This document shows, one piece after another, positions 24,026 through 35,752 of a DNA stretch of 64,000 nucleotides (its first letter is position 1; every line of letters begins with the position of its first letter). The DNA is from Pseudomonas sp. H1h (lineage in GTDB: Bacteria; Pseudomonadota; Gammaproteobacteria; Pseudomonadales; Pseudomonadaceae). Under the pieces are notes generated by a model that had not been told where the DNA came from, made no database searches, and worked only from the letters and a program-made list of their open reading frames with translations. Position numbers and translations under genes: made by a program. The stretch covers positions 62,001 to 126,000 of the forward strand of contig NZ_AYMJ01000006.1 of NCBI RefSeq assembly GCF_000633255.1. The letters are read 5' to 3'.

Positions 24026-24886
24026 TTACGCCTTAAATTCATGTTCTGAAGCAGGTCGCTGTGCGCCCTGCGAGAAAAACCGCCGATGATTCGTCACCGG
24101 CATTCGCGCCCTGATAGACGCTTGTTCATCACTGTCGCGTTCGGCCAACAACACCGCTTCGCCTTGATCCTGATGCGCCAGCACACGGCCCCACGGGTCG
24201 ACGATCGCCGCATGACCGAAGGTTTCCCGTGGCCCCGGGTGGGTTCCGCCCTGTGCTGCCGCCAACACATAACATTGAGTCTCGATGGCCCGGGCGCGAA
24301 TCAGCACGTCCCAGTGCGCCGCACCGGTCACCGCGGTGAAGGCCGACGGGGCGGTGATCAACTCGGCACCGGCAGCGCGCAACTCGCTGTACAGCTCCGG
24401 GAAACGCAAGTCGTAACACACCGTCAGACCGACTCGGCCGACCGGCGTGTCCGCCACCACGACGCCGCTGCCATAAGCATAGTCATCGGATTCACGATAC
24501 CGCCCGCGATTGTCCGCCACATCGACGTCAAACAGGTGCAACTTGTCATACCGCGCAACGGTTTCACCCTGATCGTTGACGAGCAGCGAACAGGCGTGGG
24601 ACTTGGCATCCGGCTGCCCGAGCGGCGGCAACGGCAACGTGCCGGCCACTATCCATAACTTGAGGTCGCGGGCGGCCTGTTTCAACCATGGCAGGATCGG
24701 CCCATCGCCGAGCGCTTCGGCGCGGCCGATGTCGGCGATATCGCGACGGCCCATGGCGGCGAAGTTTTCCGGCAGCACTGCCAGCTTCGCGCCGCCGGCC
24801 GCGGCCTGCTCGAGCAGGCGTCGGGCCTGGGCCAGATTGGCCAGCACATCGCTCTGGCTGACCATTTGAATCACCGCTAAAGACAT
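24026..24886 (-). CDS. Nitrilase-superfamily carbon-nitrogen hydrolase
   Basis: Amidase-like enzyme of 286 residues with the Glu-Lys-Cys triad: Glu40 (LPENFA), Lys115 (YDKLHLFDV) and Cys157 ([10 protein letters not shown]). It is closest in style to the Nit1/YafV branch, whose members include omega-amidases and the deaminated-glutathione amidase NIT1. The exact substrate is open. Between yhdP and tldD, this position is conserved in pseudomonads. Confidence 0.9.
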   Translation of the reverse strand: MSLAVIQMVSQSDVLANLAQARRLLEQAAAGGAKLAVLPENFAAMGRRDIADIGRAEALGDGPILPWLKQAARDLKLWIVAGTLPLPPLGQPDAKSHACSLLVNDQGETVARYDKLHLFDVDVADNRGRYRESDDYAYGSGVVVADTPVGRVGLTVCYDLRFPELYSELRAAGAELITAPSAFTAVTGAAHWDVLIRARAIETQCYVLAAAQGGTHPGPRETFGHAAIVDPWGRVLAHQDQGEAVLLAERDSDEQASIRARMPVTNHRRFFSQGAQRPASEHEFKA

Positions 24887-24944
24887 GGCGCACTCCGCAA
24901 CAGGTATGCGGCCATGCTACTCCATAGGCTTGGGATGTGGCTGT

Positions 24945-27900
24945 TCAAAAAGGCTTGTCGAAGGTGATTTTCGGCTCTTTCCACGGGCCTTTGACGGTGT
25001 ATTTGACGCTGGCGAAGCGCGCCACGCGGTCACCGATCAGCTTGTCGATCAGGAACAACGCCCCGCCGACCGCCGGTGCGCCGACGATCAACGCGGCAAT
25101 CGGCAGGTTGTTGGTCACCGGCAACGTCACCAGCAACTTGGCATCGACCTGTTCACGGACCAGATCCAGCGTGCCGTTGAGCTCAATGTTGCTCGACGGC
25201 CCGGTCAGGCGGATCGGCTCGCGGGTGTCATAGACACCGGCGTTGGCCACCAGCAGGCCCTTGACCCGGTCATAGCTCAGCCCCTTGCCAAACAGGTCGG
25301 AGAAGTCCAGACGCAGACGGCGGCCGATAGAGTTGAAGTTGAGCAGACCGAACACCCGCAGCGCCTGCGCGCCCCCCTCCACTTCAACGAACTGACCTTT
25401 ATTGAGCGAGGCGTCCAGCGTGCCGGAGAAGCGTTTGGTCGCCAGCCATGCCGGCGAGCCTGGCCAGCGGCCATCGACGTCCATGTGGAACTCTTCGCTG
25501 GTCACGCTCGGTGCGAAACCCCAGCCCTTGAGCACATCGGCGAGGTTCTTGCCGCTGATCCGCCCCTTGAACCAGCTGTTTGTCGAGCCCGGGGCACCTT
25601 CCCAGCCGCCATTGCCCTGCAACAGGATGCCCTTGAGGCCCATGTCGAGGTTGTTCAAGGCGATGCCTTTGGCGGTCGGGCGGACCTTCAGCGACCAGCC
25701 ACCGACCAGATCCTGGCCCTGGTACAACTGATTGATGGTGATATCCAGCGCGGGAATCTTCGTCGGGTCGACGGAAACCAGCGGGTCGGGCGAATTCTCG
25801 TCGGCCTGCACCGTCGGATCCGGCGCCGGTAGCCGCACGTATTGCAGATTGACCGCAATCGGTGCGCCTTTGGCATCGGGAAGGCTGGCCGAGCCCTTGG
25901 CCTGCTGACTGTCGAGCGACAGATTCCACGCCCATGGCTTGCGATTGACCTGCACTGCGGCCTGATCAAGCGTGGTGCCAAATGCGGTGAGCTTGCCCAC
26001 TTTGAAGTCGGCGCTGTTAAGCAGTTGCTTGGCGCTGCCCCCCGGATCGTTACCGGCGTATTTATTGACCAGATCCTGCCACGGCGCGACGTCCAGCTCC
26101 GACAACACACCGCGTATGCGCAGGCCTTTGGCGTCCGGCAGGACCGCGTCGCCGGTGCCGAGGAACAGCTCGCCCCGACCATCGGCGATATTGCTCGGCG
26201 GCGCGGCGAAGGTGAAGCTGGCCAACTGATCGTAACTGACCCAGTAGCGCCGCTCCGGGCCTTGCAAGGTCATGCGGAACACCGTGTCACGCCCCTGCTG
26301 GGCCGACATGCCGAACGGTGCCGGCAGATCCACCGCAACACCTTTCATGCTGGAACTGACCGTCAGTTGACTGTCAGTGCCGTCCAGGTTGACCTGCAAC
26401 TGATAGGGAATAGTCCCTGACACCGGCAACGGCTGGGTCACACCCAGCCAGTCAGTGAGCTTTTTGACCTCGACCTGCCCGGATGCCGCGACCCGAGTCT
26501 TGAGCCTGTTCGGGCTGCCATCAGCGAAAATCTGCGCCGTCACTGGCTTGTCGAAAGCCCTGGCGGCGATATTCTGCCCGCTCAAACCCTTGGCACTGTC
26601 GAAGCGGAAATCGCCCTTGAGCTGGCTCAGTTCAAGCTTCGGCTCGGCCAGTTTCAGGCGCGCATTGGCCGTTTTGAAGTCGACGAGAATCTTTGGCAGA
26701 TCGCCCTTTTCCAGCGGAATGTCGAGTTTGACCTTGCCCTGCAGATCGCCCTCGCCTTCCCATCCGGCAAAGGTTTCGCCAGTACCGATCGGCGCGGTCT
26801 GCAAAATTTTCAAGCCATCGCCCAGCCCGCCGGCAAACCCGCCATCGAGGAACAGATGCGTATGTTGCCCGGCCGGCACATGGGGAATGTTGACGAAAAC
26901 ATCGCTGACCCGGGTGTCGAGCAACTGGCCCTTGTCGGCGACAATGCGAACACCGCTGTCCTCGATGAACACGTCGCCGCTGACCTTGCTCACGTGCGGC
27001 CAGCCCGGCTGGAATGCCAGCTCGGCGTCATGCACCTTGAAGAACAGACTGATGCTGCGATCGACGTCTTTGGCGTTCTTGTTCAGCGAGCCCTGGTACT
27101 GGAAGAAGCCCTGGTCCACCGCGCCCTTGAGGATTGCCGTGCGCAGCCACTCGTCGAGCGCCGGGCTGAGGACTTCTGGCAGATACTTGGCGGTGTAGCG
27201 TCCGTCGCCATCGACCAGGCCGACGCGCAGATCCATGTAGTCTTCCTGGGTATGATCAAAGTGCAGGCGGATCAGGAAGTCGCCGGCAATCTTGCCTTCT
27301 TCGCCCAGCACTTTCAGGTACGGCGCGATCAGGGTGAAACCGTCTTTGTCGAGTTTCCAGGTCAACCGGGCGTTGGCCTGAATGTATTGCCATGGCTTGG
27401 CGAAGATCGGGTCCAGGTGCAGGACGAAATCCTTGCTGTCCATGCGCAACTCGCCACCGTCGAGGTTGCCGCTGAGACTGCCACTGACGTTTCGCGCCGC
27501 CGGGGCACCGTGATAGGCATCGAACCCGACCTGATCCAGATTGGCAGCGAAGCTGAATTTCGAGCCGTCGGTGGCATTGGGACGAAAATCCAGCAGCACG
27601 TTGCGCAGCCCACCCGTCACCTTCAAGTGCTCGACGACAGCGGCGAAGCCTTCCGGCAGTGGCCCCAGCGCATTGAGCAGCGGGGTGATCGGCGTCAGAT
27701 CGAGGCGGTCCGCCTGCAGATGCCAGAGTTCGTCGACTTTATCGGTGACCGCCGTCTGCTTGAGCTGCACATGGGATTCCCAACGGGTCTCTCCGAGGTT
27801 CATTGCCAGTGAGTCGAGGGTCACCGTCGCGCCGTCATCGTCGCGCTGGTAATAACCGTTGAGCGCCAGATTGTTGATCCGGATCGGCTTGCGTTCGGCG

Positions 27901-28748
27901 TAGGCGCCGGTCAGTTGTGGCGCGTTCAAACGAATGGCGGCGCTCTGCAGGGCGCCGTCGTTCCAGTTCACCCAGAGCTCGCCGCCGGCCTTGATCTCGG
28001 AAAAATTCCACTGCTGGGTCAAACGCTCGGGCAACCACTTCGACCAGTCGCTTTGCGGCAGGCTGACATAACCTTCCACCGAGCTGTCCGGCAACTGCTT
28101 GGGGCGAATCCGGGTGCGCAGGCTCATGGCCACTGGCTGCCCGTCGGGCAAGGTCAAACGCGCATCGAGACGCTGACGACTGGCACCGGTATTCAGATTG
28201 AGGCCGACGTAGGTGAAGGTCATCGGGGCCTGATCCAGCGGCTGCAAGGTCACCTGACTGTCGAGCACCGACAGCTGCTGAATCATCTGCGAGCGATTGA
28301 ACAGTTGCTCGGGATCCAGCGGCTGATCGTTCTGCACCGGCAAGCCTTCCAGCGCCCAGCTGCCATCCTGCGCTTCCTTGAGGCTGATTTTCAGGCCGTT
28401 CAATTCCAGATGGGCGATACGCACTTCGCGCGCCAGCAGGCTGCCCCAGAGGTCCGGCACCGCGCGTACCCGGTCCAGACGCAAGGCATTCGCGCCATCG
28501 CCGACCATCACGTCATGGGCCAGCAGGATCGGCGCAAATCCGCTCCAGTTACCTTCCAGCTCGCCGATGCGCAGCGGCATGCCGAGGGCCGCACTGGCCT
28601 TGTCTTCGATGTCGGTGCGGTACTCCGCCACCAGCGGCGTCAGTTCCCGACCGAGGCTGACGTACAACGCCATCAACACCAGAACCAACGCGCACAGGCC
28701 CAGCCCCCAGCGGGTGAGTGCGGCCAAAATGCGTGTCAGACGCTCCAT
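24945..28748 (-). CDS. yhdP: YhdP, AsmA-like envelope protein
   Basis: A very large (1267-residue) protein with one N-terminal transmembrane helix (about 13-33) and a long periplasmic repeat domain of the AsmA/DUF3971 type. In E. coli YhdP, TamB and YdbH jointly carry phospholipids to the outer membrane as bridge proteins. The C-terminal AsmA-like piece (LNFNSIGRRLRLDFSDLFGKG) is clear, followed by a hydrophobic stretch near 1220-1235. Order yhdP-rng-maf-mreDCB on one strand is conserved. Confidence 0.93.
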   Translation of the reverse strand: MERLTRILAALTRWGLGLCALVLVLMALYVSLGRELTPLVAEYRTDIEDKASAALGMPLRIGELEGNWSGFAPILLAHDVMVGDGANALRLDRVRAVPDLWGSLLAREVRIAHLELNGLKISLKEAQDGSWALEGLPVQNDQPLDPEQLFNRSQMIQQLSVLDSQVTLQPLDQAPMTFTYVGLNLNTGASRQRLDARLTLPDGQPVAMSLRTRIRPKQLPDSSVEGYVSLPQSDWSKWLPERLTQQWNFSEIKAGGELWVNWNDGALQSAAIRLNAPQLTGAYAERKPIRINNLALNGYYQRDDDGATVTLDSLAMNLGETRWESHVQLKQTAVTDKVDELWHLQADRLDLTPITPLLNALGPLPEGFAAVVEHLKVTGGLRNVLLDFRPNATDGSKFSFAANLDQVGFDAYHGAPAARNVSGSLSGNLDGGELRMDSKDFVLHLDPIFAKPWQYIQANARLTWKLDKDGFTLIAPYLKVLGEEGKIAGDFLIRLHFDHTQEDYMDLRVGLVDGDGRYTAKYLPEVLSPALDEWLRTAILKGAVDQGFFQYQGSLNKNAKDVDRSISLFFKVHDAELAFQPGWPHVSKVSGDVFIEDSGVRIVADKGQLLDTRVSDVFVNIPHVPAGQHTHLFLDGGFAGGLGDGLKILQTAPIGTGETFAGWEGEGDLQGKVKLDIPLEKGDLPKILVDFKTANARLKLAEPKLELSQLKGDFRFDSAKGLSGQNIAARAFDKPVTAQIFADGSPNRLKTRVAASGQVEVKKLTDWLGVTQPLPVSGTIPYQLQVNLDGTDSQLTVSSSMKGVAVDLPAPFGMSAQQGRDTVFRMTLQGPERRYWVSYDQLASFTFAAPPSNIADGRGELFLGTGDAVLPDAKGLRIRGVLSELDVAPWQDLVNKYAGNDPGGSAKQLLNSADFKVGKLTAFGTTLDQAAVQVNRKPWAWNLSLDSQQAKGSASLPDAKGAPIAVNLQYVRLPAPDPTVQADENSPDPLVSVDPTKIPALDITINQLYQGQDLVGGWSLKVRPTAKGIALNNLDMGLKGILLQGNGGWEGAPGSTNSWFKGRISGKNLADVLKGWGFAPSVTSEEFHMDVDGRWPGSPAWLATKRFSGTLDASLNKGQFVEVEGGAQALRVFGLLNFNSIGRRLRLDFSDLFGKGLSYDRVKGLLVANAGVYDTREPIRLTGPSSNIELNGTLDLVREQVDAKLLVTLPVTNNLPIAALIVGAPAVGGALFLIDKLIGDRVARFASVKYTVKGPWKEPKITFDKPF

Positions 28749-28823
28749 GTCAGTTGGCTCCCATGGCGAAAAAACTGCGAAAAGCTGAGGCCAGCCGTTG
28801 TGGATTAAATGTGCCGCAGGGGA

Positions 28824-30281
28824 TCAGAGCAGCACCACATCATATTGTTCCTGGGAATACATGGTTTCGACCTGAAAGCGTATGGTGCGCCCGATGAATC
28901 CTTCAAGCTCGGCGACGTTACCGGATTCTTCATCGAGCAGTCGATCCACCACTTTCTGGTTCGCCAGGACGCGATAGCCCTCGGCCTGATAGGCGCGGGC
29001 TTCACGCAGAATCTCGCGGAAGATCTCGTAACAGATGGTTTCCGGGGTCTTCAGCTTGCCGCGCCCCTGGCAACTGCTGCATGGCTCGCACAACACTTGC
29101 TCCAGACTTTCGCGGGTGCGCTTGCGGGTCATCTGCACCAGGCCCAACTCGGTGATGCCGATGATGTTGGTCTTGGCGTGGTCGCGCTCCAGCTGTTTTT
29201 CCAGGGTACGCAGCACCTGGCGCTGGTGCTCTTCATCTTCCATGTCGATGAAGTCGATGATGATGATCCCGCCCAGATTGCGCAGCCGCATCTGCCGGGC
29301 AATCGCGGTGGCGGCTTCGAGGTTGGTCTTGAAAATGGTTTCTTCGAGGTTGCGATGACCGACGAACGCCCCGGTGTTTACGTCGATGGTGGTCATGGCT
29401 TCTGCCGGATCGACCACCAGATAACCGCCGGACTTGAGCGGTACTTTTCGCTCAAGGGCTTTCTGGATTTCATCTTCGACGCCGTACAGGTCGAAAATCG
29501 GCCGTTCGCCAGGATAATGTTCCAGACGGTCGGCGATCTCCGGCATCAGCTCTGCGACGAACTGCGTGGTTTTCTGGAAGGTTTCCCGGGAGTCGATGCG
29601 GATTTTCTCGATCTTCGGGCTGACCAGATCGCGCAGCGTGCGCAGGGCCAGGCCGAGGTCTTCATAAATCACGCTCGGCGCGCCGATGGTCTGGATCTGC
29701 GCGTTGATCTGATCCCACAGGCGCCGCAGGTAGCGGATGTCCATGAGGATTTCATCGGCCCCGGCGCCTTCGGCGGCAGTACGCAGGATGAAGCCACCGG
29801 CCTCTTTGATCCCTTCCTTGGCCACGCAATCGCTGACCACCTGCTTGAGGCGCTCGCGCTCGGCTTCGTCCTCGATCTTCAGGGAAATGCCGACGTGAGC
29901 GGTGCGCGGCATGTACACCAGATAGCGCGAAGGAATAGACAGCTGTGTAGTCAACCGCGCGCCTTTGGAACCGATCGGGTCCTTGGTGACTTGCACCACC
30001 AGGCTCTGACCTTCGTGCACCAGCGAGCTGATGCTCTCGACCGCCGGCCCTTCGCGCAGGGAAATTTCCGAAGCATGAATGAACGCCGCGCGATCCAGAC
30101 CGATGTCGACGAAAGCCGCCTGCATGCCCGGCAGCACACGCACGATCTTGCCTTTATAGATGTTGCCGACGATCCCGCGTTTTTGCGTGCGCTCGACGTG
30201 GACTTCTTGCAGCACACCGTTTTCGACCACCGCCACACGCGATTCCATCGGCGTGATGTTGATCAGAATCTCTTCACTCAT
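28824..30281 (-). CDS. rng: Ribonuclease G
   Basis: Endoribonuclease of the RNase E/G family, maturing 16S rRNA 5' ends and cleaving some mRNAs. From the ATG at 30281 it has 485 residues. The S1 domain (about 37-120) comes first. The catalytic Mg-binding Asp segments (TIDVNTGAFVG; IIIDFIDMEDEEH) and the zinc-link CEPCSSCQGRG near the end of the catalytic part follow. The long frame upstream overlaps maf and is not real. No C-terminal scaffold, so it is G rather than E. Confidence 0.95.
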   Translation of the reverse strand: MSEEILINITPMESRVAVVENGVLQEVHVERTQKRGIVGNIYKGKIVRVLPGMQAAFVDIGLDRAAFIHASEISLREGPAVESISSLVHEGQSLVVQVTKDPIGSKGARLTTQLSIPSRYLVYMPRTAHVGISLKIEDEAERERLKQVVSDCVAKEGIKEAGGFILRTAAEGAGADEILMDIRYLRRLWDQINAQIQTIGAPSVIYEDLGLALRTLRDLVSPKIEKIRIDSRETFQKTTQFVAELMPEIADRLEHYPGERPIFDLYGVEDEIQKALERKVPLKSGGYLVVDPAEAMTTIDVNTGAFVGHRNLEETIFKTNLEAATAIARQMRLRNLGGIIIIDFIDMEDEEHQRQVLRTLEKQLERDHAKTNIIGITELGLVQMTRKRTRESLEQVLCEPCSSCQGRGKLKTPETICYEIFREILREARAYQAEGYRVLANQKVVDRLLDEESGNVAELEGFIGRTIRFQVETMYSQEQYDVVLL

Positions 30282-30339
30282 GGCAGGGTCTCGTTCAGGC
30301 ATGTTCACGATAATGGCCGCATCTTGATTCGTACGACGC

Positions 30340-30936
30340 TCATTGCGCGTGCAGGTTTTGCCAACAGGGTATGCCGAAATGGCCCAACAGTTCTGCGGTT
30401 TCGCAAACCGGTAGCCCGACCACGGCCGAATAGCTGCCATTGAGGCCCGCGACAAACACCGCGCCCAGGCCCTGAATGCCATAACCGCCGGCCTTGTCCC
30501 GAGGCTCGCCGCTGGCCCAATAGGCGGCGGCTTCGTCGCGGCTGATCGGGCGAAAGCGCACCAGGCTGCGCACCACTCGCGACTCACAACGCTCGCCTTC
30601 GAGCACGGCAATGGCCGTCAGCACTTCATGCTCCTTGCCGGACAACATCATCAGCATGGCGCATGCCTCGGCTTCGTCCACCGGTTTGCCAAGAATTTTG
30701 CCGTCGAGCACCACGGCGGTGTCCGCCCCCAGCACGCAAAACGCCGCGGCAGATGCGAGCGTGCGCCGACCGGCCTCGGCCTTGCCGCGCGCCAGGCGCT
30801 CGACATAGGCCGAAGGCGATTCTTCGGCTAGCGGGGTTTCATCGATGTCCGCACTGATGGCGGAGAACGGCACGCCGATCTGCGTGAGCAATTCACGCCG
30901 GCGCGGCGATCCTGAGGCGAGGTACAGCGGCTTCAT
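30340..30936 (-). CDS. maf: Maf-family nucleoside triphosphate pyrophosphatase
   Basis: House-cleaning dTTP/UTP pyrophosphatase (YhdE type), 198 residues from the ATG at 30936. The N-terminal [11 protein letters not shown] motif and the [16 protein letters not shown] segment that holds the catalytic acidic residue are visible. Family members hydrolyse non-canonical or excess pyrimidine nucleotides and are linked to septum formation. It lies between rng and mreD. Confidence 0.94.
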   Translation of the reverse strand: MKPLYLASGSPRRRELLTQIGVPFSAISADIDETPLAEESPSAYVERLARGKAEAGRRTLASAAAFCVLGADTAVVLDGKILGKPVDEAEACAMLMMLSGKEHEVLTAIAVLEGERCESRVVRSLVRFRPISRDEAAAYWASGEPRDKAGGYGIQGLGAVFVAGLNGSYSAVVGLPVCETAELLGHFGIPCWQNLHAQ

Positions 30937-30973
30937 CAAAACATCTCCCTGTTCAGTGCCCAGCCTCACCGGA

Positions 30974-31465
30974 TCAATTGATTTTGTAGCGCCGGCGCAA
31001 TCCACGCAAAGCGAAGCTGACCCAAGGCCAGAGCAGCGCACTGGTCAATGCCGGCAACACCAGTGCCAGGGTTGGCTGGCGGTTGCCGGTCAGGGCACTG
31101 AGCCACAGCTGAACCAGTTGCGCGAGACCGAAGATGACCAGGATGACCAGGCATTGCTGCCATATCGGGAACATCCGCAGGCGTTGCTGCAATGACAGCA
31201 CCAGGAACGTGATCAGGGTCAGGATCAAGGCGTTCTGACCGAGCAGATCGCCCTGCAGCACGTCTTCGGCCAGCCCCAGGCAAAACGCCGTGACCATGCC
31301 GACCGTATGCGGCATATACAAGGCCCAGAATGTCAGGAGCAAGGCCAGCCACAGCGGACGCAGGATTTCCATGAAAATCGGTAATGGCGACACGCTAAGC
31401 AGTATGCCAATCAGAAACGTCAGCCAGACAATCCAGCTGTTACGCGATGCGGTAGCCCCGACCAT
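30974..31465 (-). CDS. mreD: Rod shape-determining protein MreD
   Basis: Polytopic inner-membrane component (163 residues, about five helices) of the elongasome that links MreB filaments to cell-wall synthesis. The [23 protein letters not shown] loop is typical. Its start overlaps the mreC stop (TAATG). Confidence 0.93.
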   Translation of the reverse strand: MVGATASRNSWIVWLTFLIGILLSVSPLPIFMEILRPLWLALLLTFWALYMPHTVGMVTAFCLGLAEDVLQGDLLGQNALILTLITFLVLSLQQRLRMFPIWQQCLVILVIFGLAQLVQLWLSALTGNRQPTLALVLPALTSALLWPWVSFALRGLRRRYKIN

Positions 31466-32595
31466 TATTCTTGTCTCCCGGTAGTTGCCGGCGCGGTGAC
31501 AGGCGGTTTGGCCGCCGGTCGGGCAGCGGGCTGACTCGCTGGTGGCTTACTGGCTGCAGGTGGTTTTGCAGCAGTGGGCGGTTTGCTTGCAGCGGGCTTG
31601 GCCGGTGGAGTACTGGCAGCCGGGGCAGCCGCTGGCGTCGCCGTGGCAGGCGTGATTGCGGCGGCCGGCGGGGGCACGGTTTTAGGCACTGTTGCGGGAA
31701 TCACCGGGCCACCACCCTGCGCATCGAGGCTTTCCTGGGCCTGCGCCGCATCGTTGGCACGCTCTTCGGCCGTGCGGTTGTCGCTGAACACCAGCAGCAT
31801 GTAGCGGCTGCGGTTCAGCGCAGCCGTCGGTACGGCACGGACGATGGCAAACGGCTGGCCGGAATCGTGGATCACTTCCTTCACGGTCGCGACCGGGTAG
31901 CCTGCCGGGAAGCGTTGCCCGAGGCCGGAGCTGACCAGCAGATCGCCTTCCTTGATGTCAGCCGTGTCGGCGACATGGCGCAATTCCAGGCGTTCAGGGT
32001 TGCCAGTGCCGCTGGCAATCGCCCGCAAACCGTTGCGATTGACCTGCACGGGAATGCTGTGGGTGCTGTCAGTGAGCAGCAGCACGCGGGAGGTGTACGG
32101 CATCAACTCGACTACTTGCCCCATCAGACCACGCGCATCGAGCACCGGCTGACCGAGGACCACGCCATCACGCTCACCTTTATTGATGATGATGCGGTGG
32201 GTGAAGGGATTGGGGTCCATGCCGATCAACTCGGCCACTTCAACCTTTTCGTTGACCAGCGCGGAGGAGTTGAGCAACTCGCGCAGCCGAACGTTCTGCT
32301 CGGTGAGGGCGGCAAGCTTCTGCATGCGGCCCTGCAGGAGCAGGTTTTCGGTCTTGAGTTTTTCGTTTTCGGCGACAAGCTCGGTACGACTGCCGAACTG
32401 GCTGGCGACGCCTTCCCACAAACGTCCGGGCAGGTCGGTGATCCAGTAGGCGTCCATCAGCACCAGCGACATCTGGCTGCGTGCTGGCTTGAGCAGACTG
32501 AAACGGGCATCGACCACCATCAGTGCAACCGATAACACGGCCAGCACCAACAGGCGGACGCCCAACGAAGGGCCCTTGGCGAAAAGCGGTTTAAT
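31465..32595 (-). CDS. mreC: Rod shape-determining protein MreC with long Pro/Ala tail
   Basis: Bitopic elongasome protein: short cytoplasmic end, one transmembrane helix, a coiled coil (ENEKLKTENLLLQGRMQKL) and two beta-barrel domains in the periplasm. The family N-terminus IKPLFAKGPSLGVRLL is encoded in full, but its first codon is ATT at 32595, six bases after a strong GGAGGAG. The first ordinary start codon is a TTG at 32565, ten codons later, which would give 366 residues. I extend to the ATT. The last 75 residues are Pro/Ala/Lys-rich with repeated AASKPP-like units. Confidence 0.85.
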   Translation of the reverse strand: MKPLFAKGPSLGVRLLVLAVLSVALMVVDARFSLLKPARSQMSLVLMDAYWITDLPGRLWEGVASQFGSRTELVAENEKLKTENLLLQGRMQKLAALTEQNVRLRELLNSSALVNEKVEVAELIGMDPNPFTHRIIINKGERDGVVLGQPVLDARGLMGQVVELMPYTSRVLLLTDSTHSIPVQVNRNGLRAIASGTGNPERLELRHVADTADIKEGDLLVSSGLGQRFPAGYPVATVKEVIHDSGQPFAIVRAVPTAALNRSRYMLLVFSDNRTAEERANDAAQAQESLDAQGGGPVIPATVPKTVPPPAAAITPATATPAAAPAASTPPAKPAASKPPTAAKPPAASKPPASQPAARPAAKPPVTAPATTGRQE

Positions 32596-32680
32596 AAGCC
32601 GCTCCTCCCAGGCAAATGTTCTGTTTATTCATACGGCATCAAACCGGCCTGGATGAAGACTGACAGAAGATAAACGCCAA

Positions 32681-32706
32681 CAGGCAGCACTGCAAAGTGC
32701 TGCCTG
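32681..32706 (-). terminator. Strong hairpin between mreB and mreC
   Basis: CAGGCAGCACT and AGTGCTGCCTG form a perfect 11-bp stem with a 4-base loop, 32 bases past the mreB stop. Only a weak T tract follows on the minus strand. It probably reduces or stabilises readthrough so that MreB outnumbers MreC/MreD. Confidence 0.6.
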
Positions 32707-32737
32707 CGCGCTCACCCACGTATTGCAAACCGGCGAG

Positions 32738-33986
<1,249 letters not shown>

Positions 33987-34274
33987 ATGGCGCTAGAACG
34001 CTCCGACGTGGAAAAAATCGCACATCTGGCCTGCCTTGGCCTCAATGATGCCGATCTTCCACACATTACTTCCGCCCTCAACAGCATTCTCGGGCTGGTC
34101 GACGAAATGCAGGCCGTCAATACCGACGGTATCGAGCCTTTGGCCCACCCGCTGGAAGCCAGTCAGCGCCTGCGCGCCGACGTCGTGACCGAGACCAATC
34201 ACCGCGAGGCTTACCAGTCCATCGCACCAGCGGTCGAAAACGGCCTGTATCTGGTTCCGAAAGTCATCGACTAA
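33987..34274 (+). CDS. gatC: Asp/Glu-tRNA amidotransferase subunit C
   Basis: A 95-residue subunit that wraps and stabilises GatA and GatB of the tRNA-dependent amidotransferase. The [17 protein letters not shown] start and the C-terminal LYLVPKVID are typical. An AGGAGAATCCCG ribosome site precedes it. First gene of gatCAB. Confidence 0.95.
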   Translation: MALERSDVEKIAHLACLGLNDADLPHITSALNSILGLVDEMQAVNTDGIEPLAHPLEASQRLRADVVTETNHREAYQSIAPAVENGLYLVPKVID

Positions 34275-34290
34275 AGGGAAAGAGCCTGCA

Positions 34291-35742
34291 ATGCATCAAA
34301 TGACTCTGGCCGAGATCGCCCGCGGTCTCGCCGATAAAAAGTTTTCCTCCGAAGAGCTGACCAAAGTCCTGCTGGCGCGTATTACCCAGCTCGATCCGCA
34401 GCTCAACAGTTTCATCAGCCTCACCGAAGAGCTGGCCCTCGAGCAGGCGAAAGCCGCCGACGCACGCCGGGCCAACGGTGAGAGCGGCGCCCTGCTCGGC
34501 GCGCCGATCGCCCACAAAGACCTGTTCTGCACCCAGGGCATTCGCACCAGCTGCGGCTCGAAGATGCTCGACAATTTCAAGGCGCCCTACGACGCCACCG
34601 TGGTTGCGAAACTGGCCGCTGCCGGCGCTGTGACCCTGGGCAAGACCAACATGGACGAGTTCGCCATGGGCTCGGCCAACGAGTCGAGCTGGTACGGCGC
34701 GGTAAAAAACCCGTGGAACCTGGAACACGTACCGGGCGGCTCGTCCGGCGGTTCGGCGGCGGCCGTTGCCGCTCGTCTGTTGCCGGCGGCGACGGCTACC
34801 GACACGGGTGGTTCGATCCGTCAGCCGGCGGCATTCACCAACCTCACCGGCCTGAAACCGACATACGGTCGCGTTTCGCGCTGGGGCATGATCGCTTACG
34901 CCTCCAGCCTCGATCAGGGCGGCCCGTTGGCGCGCACGGCCGAAGACTGCGCAATTTTGTTGCAAGGTATGGCCGGCTTCGATCAGAACGACTCCACCAG
35001 CATCGATGAGCCAGTGCCGGATTACTCCGCCAGCCTCGGCGATTCGCTGCAAGGCCTGCGCATCGGCGTGCCGAAGGAATACTTCAGCGCCGGTCTCGAC
35101 CCTCGCATCGCCGAGCTGATCCAGAACAGCATCAAAGAGCTGCAGAAGCTCGGTGCCGTGATCAAGGAAATCAGCCTGCCGAACATGCAGCACGCAATTC
35201 CTGCGTACTACGTGATCGCGCCGGCAGAGGCCTCCTCGAACCTGTCACGTTTCGACGGCGTGCGTTTCGGCCATCGCTGCGAGCAGCCGAAAGACCTGAT
35301 TGACCTGTACAAGCGTTCTCGTGGCGAAGGCTTCGGCCCGGAAGTCCAGCGCCGGATCATGGTCGGTGCCTACGCCCTGTCCGCCGGTTACTACGACGCC
35401 TACTACCTGAAAGCGCAGAAGATCCGTCGCCTGGTGAAGAACGACTTCATGGCTGCCTTTAATGAAGTCGACATCATCCTCGGCCCGACCACGCCAAACC
35501 CGGCCTGGAAGCTCGGCGCCAAGAACAGCGACCCGGTCGCTGCCTATCTGGAAGACGTCTACACCATCACCGCCAACCTCGCGGGCCTGCCGGGCCTGTC
35601 GATGCCGGCCGGTTTTGTCGACGGTCTGCCGGTTGGCGTGCAGTTGCTCGCTCCATATTTCCAGGAAGGCCGTTTGCTCAATGTTGCGCACCAGTATCAG
35701 TTGAACACTGACTGGCACACCCGCACCCCAACCGGCTTCTGA
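34291..35742 (+). CDS. gatA: Asp/Glu-tRNA amidotransferase subunit A
   Basis: Amidase that releases ammonia from glutamine for correction of mischarged Glu-tRNA(Gln) and Asp-tRNA(Asn). The Ser-cisSer-Lys triad is Lys76, Ser151 and Ser175 ([20 protein letters not shown]), each shifted by three from the S. aureus enzyme. The 483 residues match family length. Confidence 0.97.
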   Translation: MHQMTLAEIARGLADKKFSSEELTKVLLARITQLDPQLNSFISLTEELALEQAKAADARRANGESGALLGAPIAHKDLFCTQGIRTSCGSKMLDNFKAPYDATVVAKLAAAGAVTLGKTNMDEFAMGSANESSWYGAVKNPWNLEHVPGGSSGGSAAAVAARLLPAATATDTGGSIRQPAAFTNLTGLKPTYGRVSRWGMIAYASSLDQGGPLARTAEDCAILLQGMAGFDQNDSTSIDEPVPDYSASLGDSLQGLRIGVPKEYFSAGLDPRIAELIQNSIKELQKLGAVIKEISLPNMQHAIPAYYVIAPAEASSNLSRFDGVRFGHRCEQPKDLIDLYKRSRGEGFGPEVQRRIMVGAYALSAGYYDAYYLKAQKIRRLVKNDFMAAFNEVDIILGPTTPNPAWKLGAKNSDPVAAYLEDVYTITANLAGLPGLSMPAGFVDGLPVGVQLLAPYFQEGRLLNVAHQYQLNTDWHTRTPTGF

Positions 35743-35752
35743 GGAGACACAC

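Noticed and set aside
24885..25832. Long open frames antisense to yhdP (also 26455-27198 and 27915-28808)
   Set aside because: They follow the third-codon GC bias of the true gene, are His/Arg/Gln-rich, and match no family.
28809..30443. 544-codon open frame antisense to rng
   Set aside because: It mirrors the RNase G gene, whose motifs are intact on the other strand. The composition is typical of a shadow frame.
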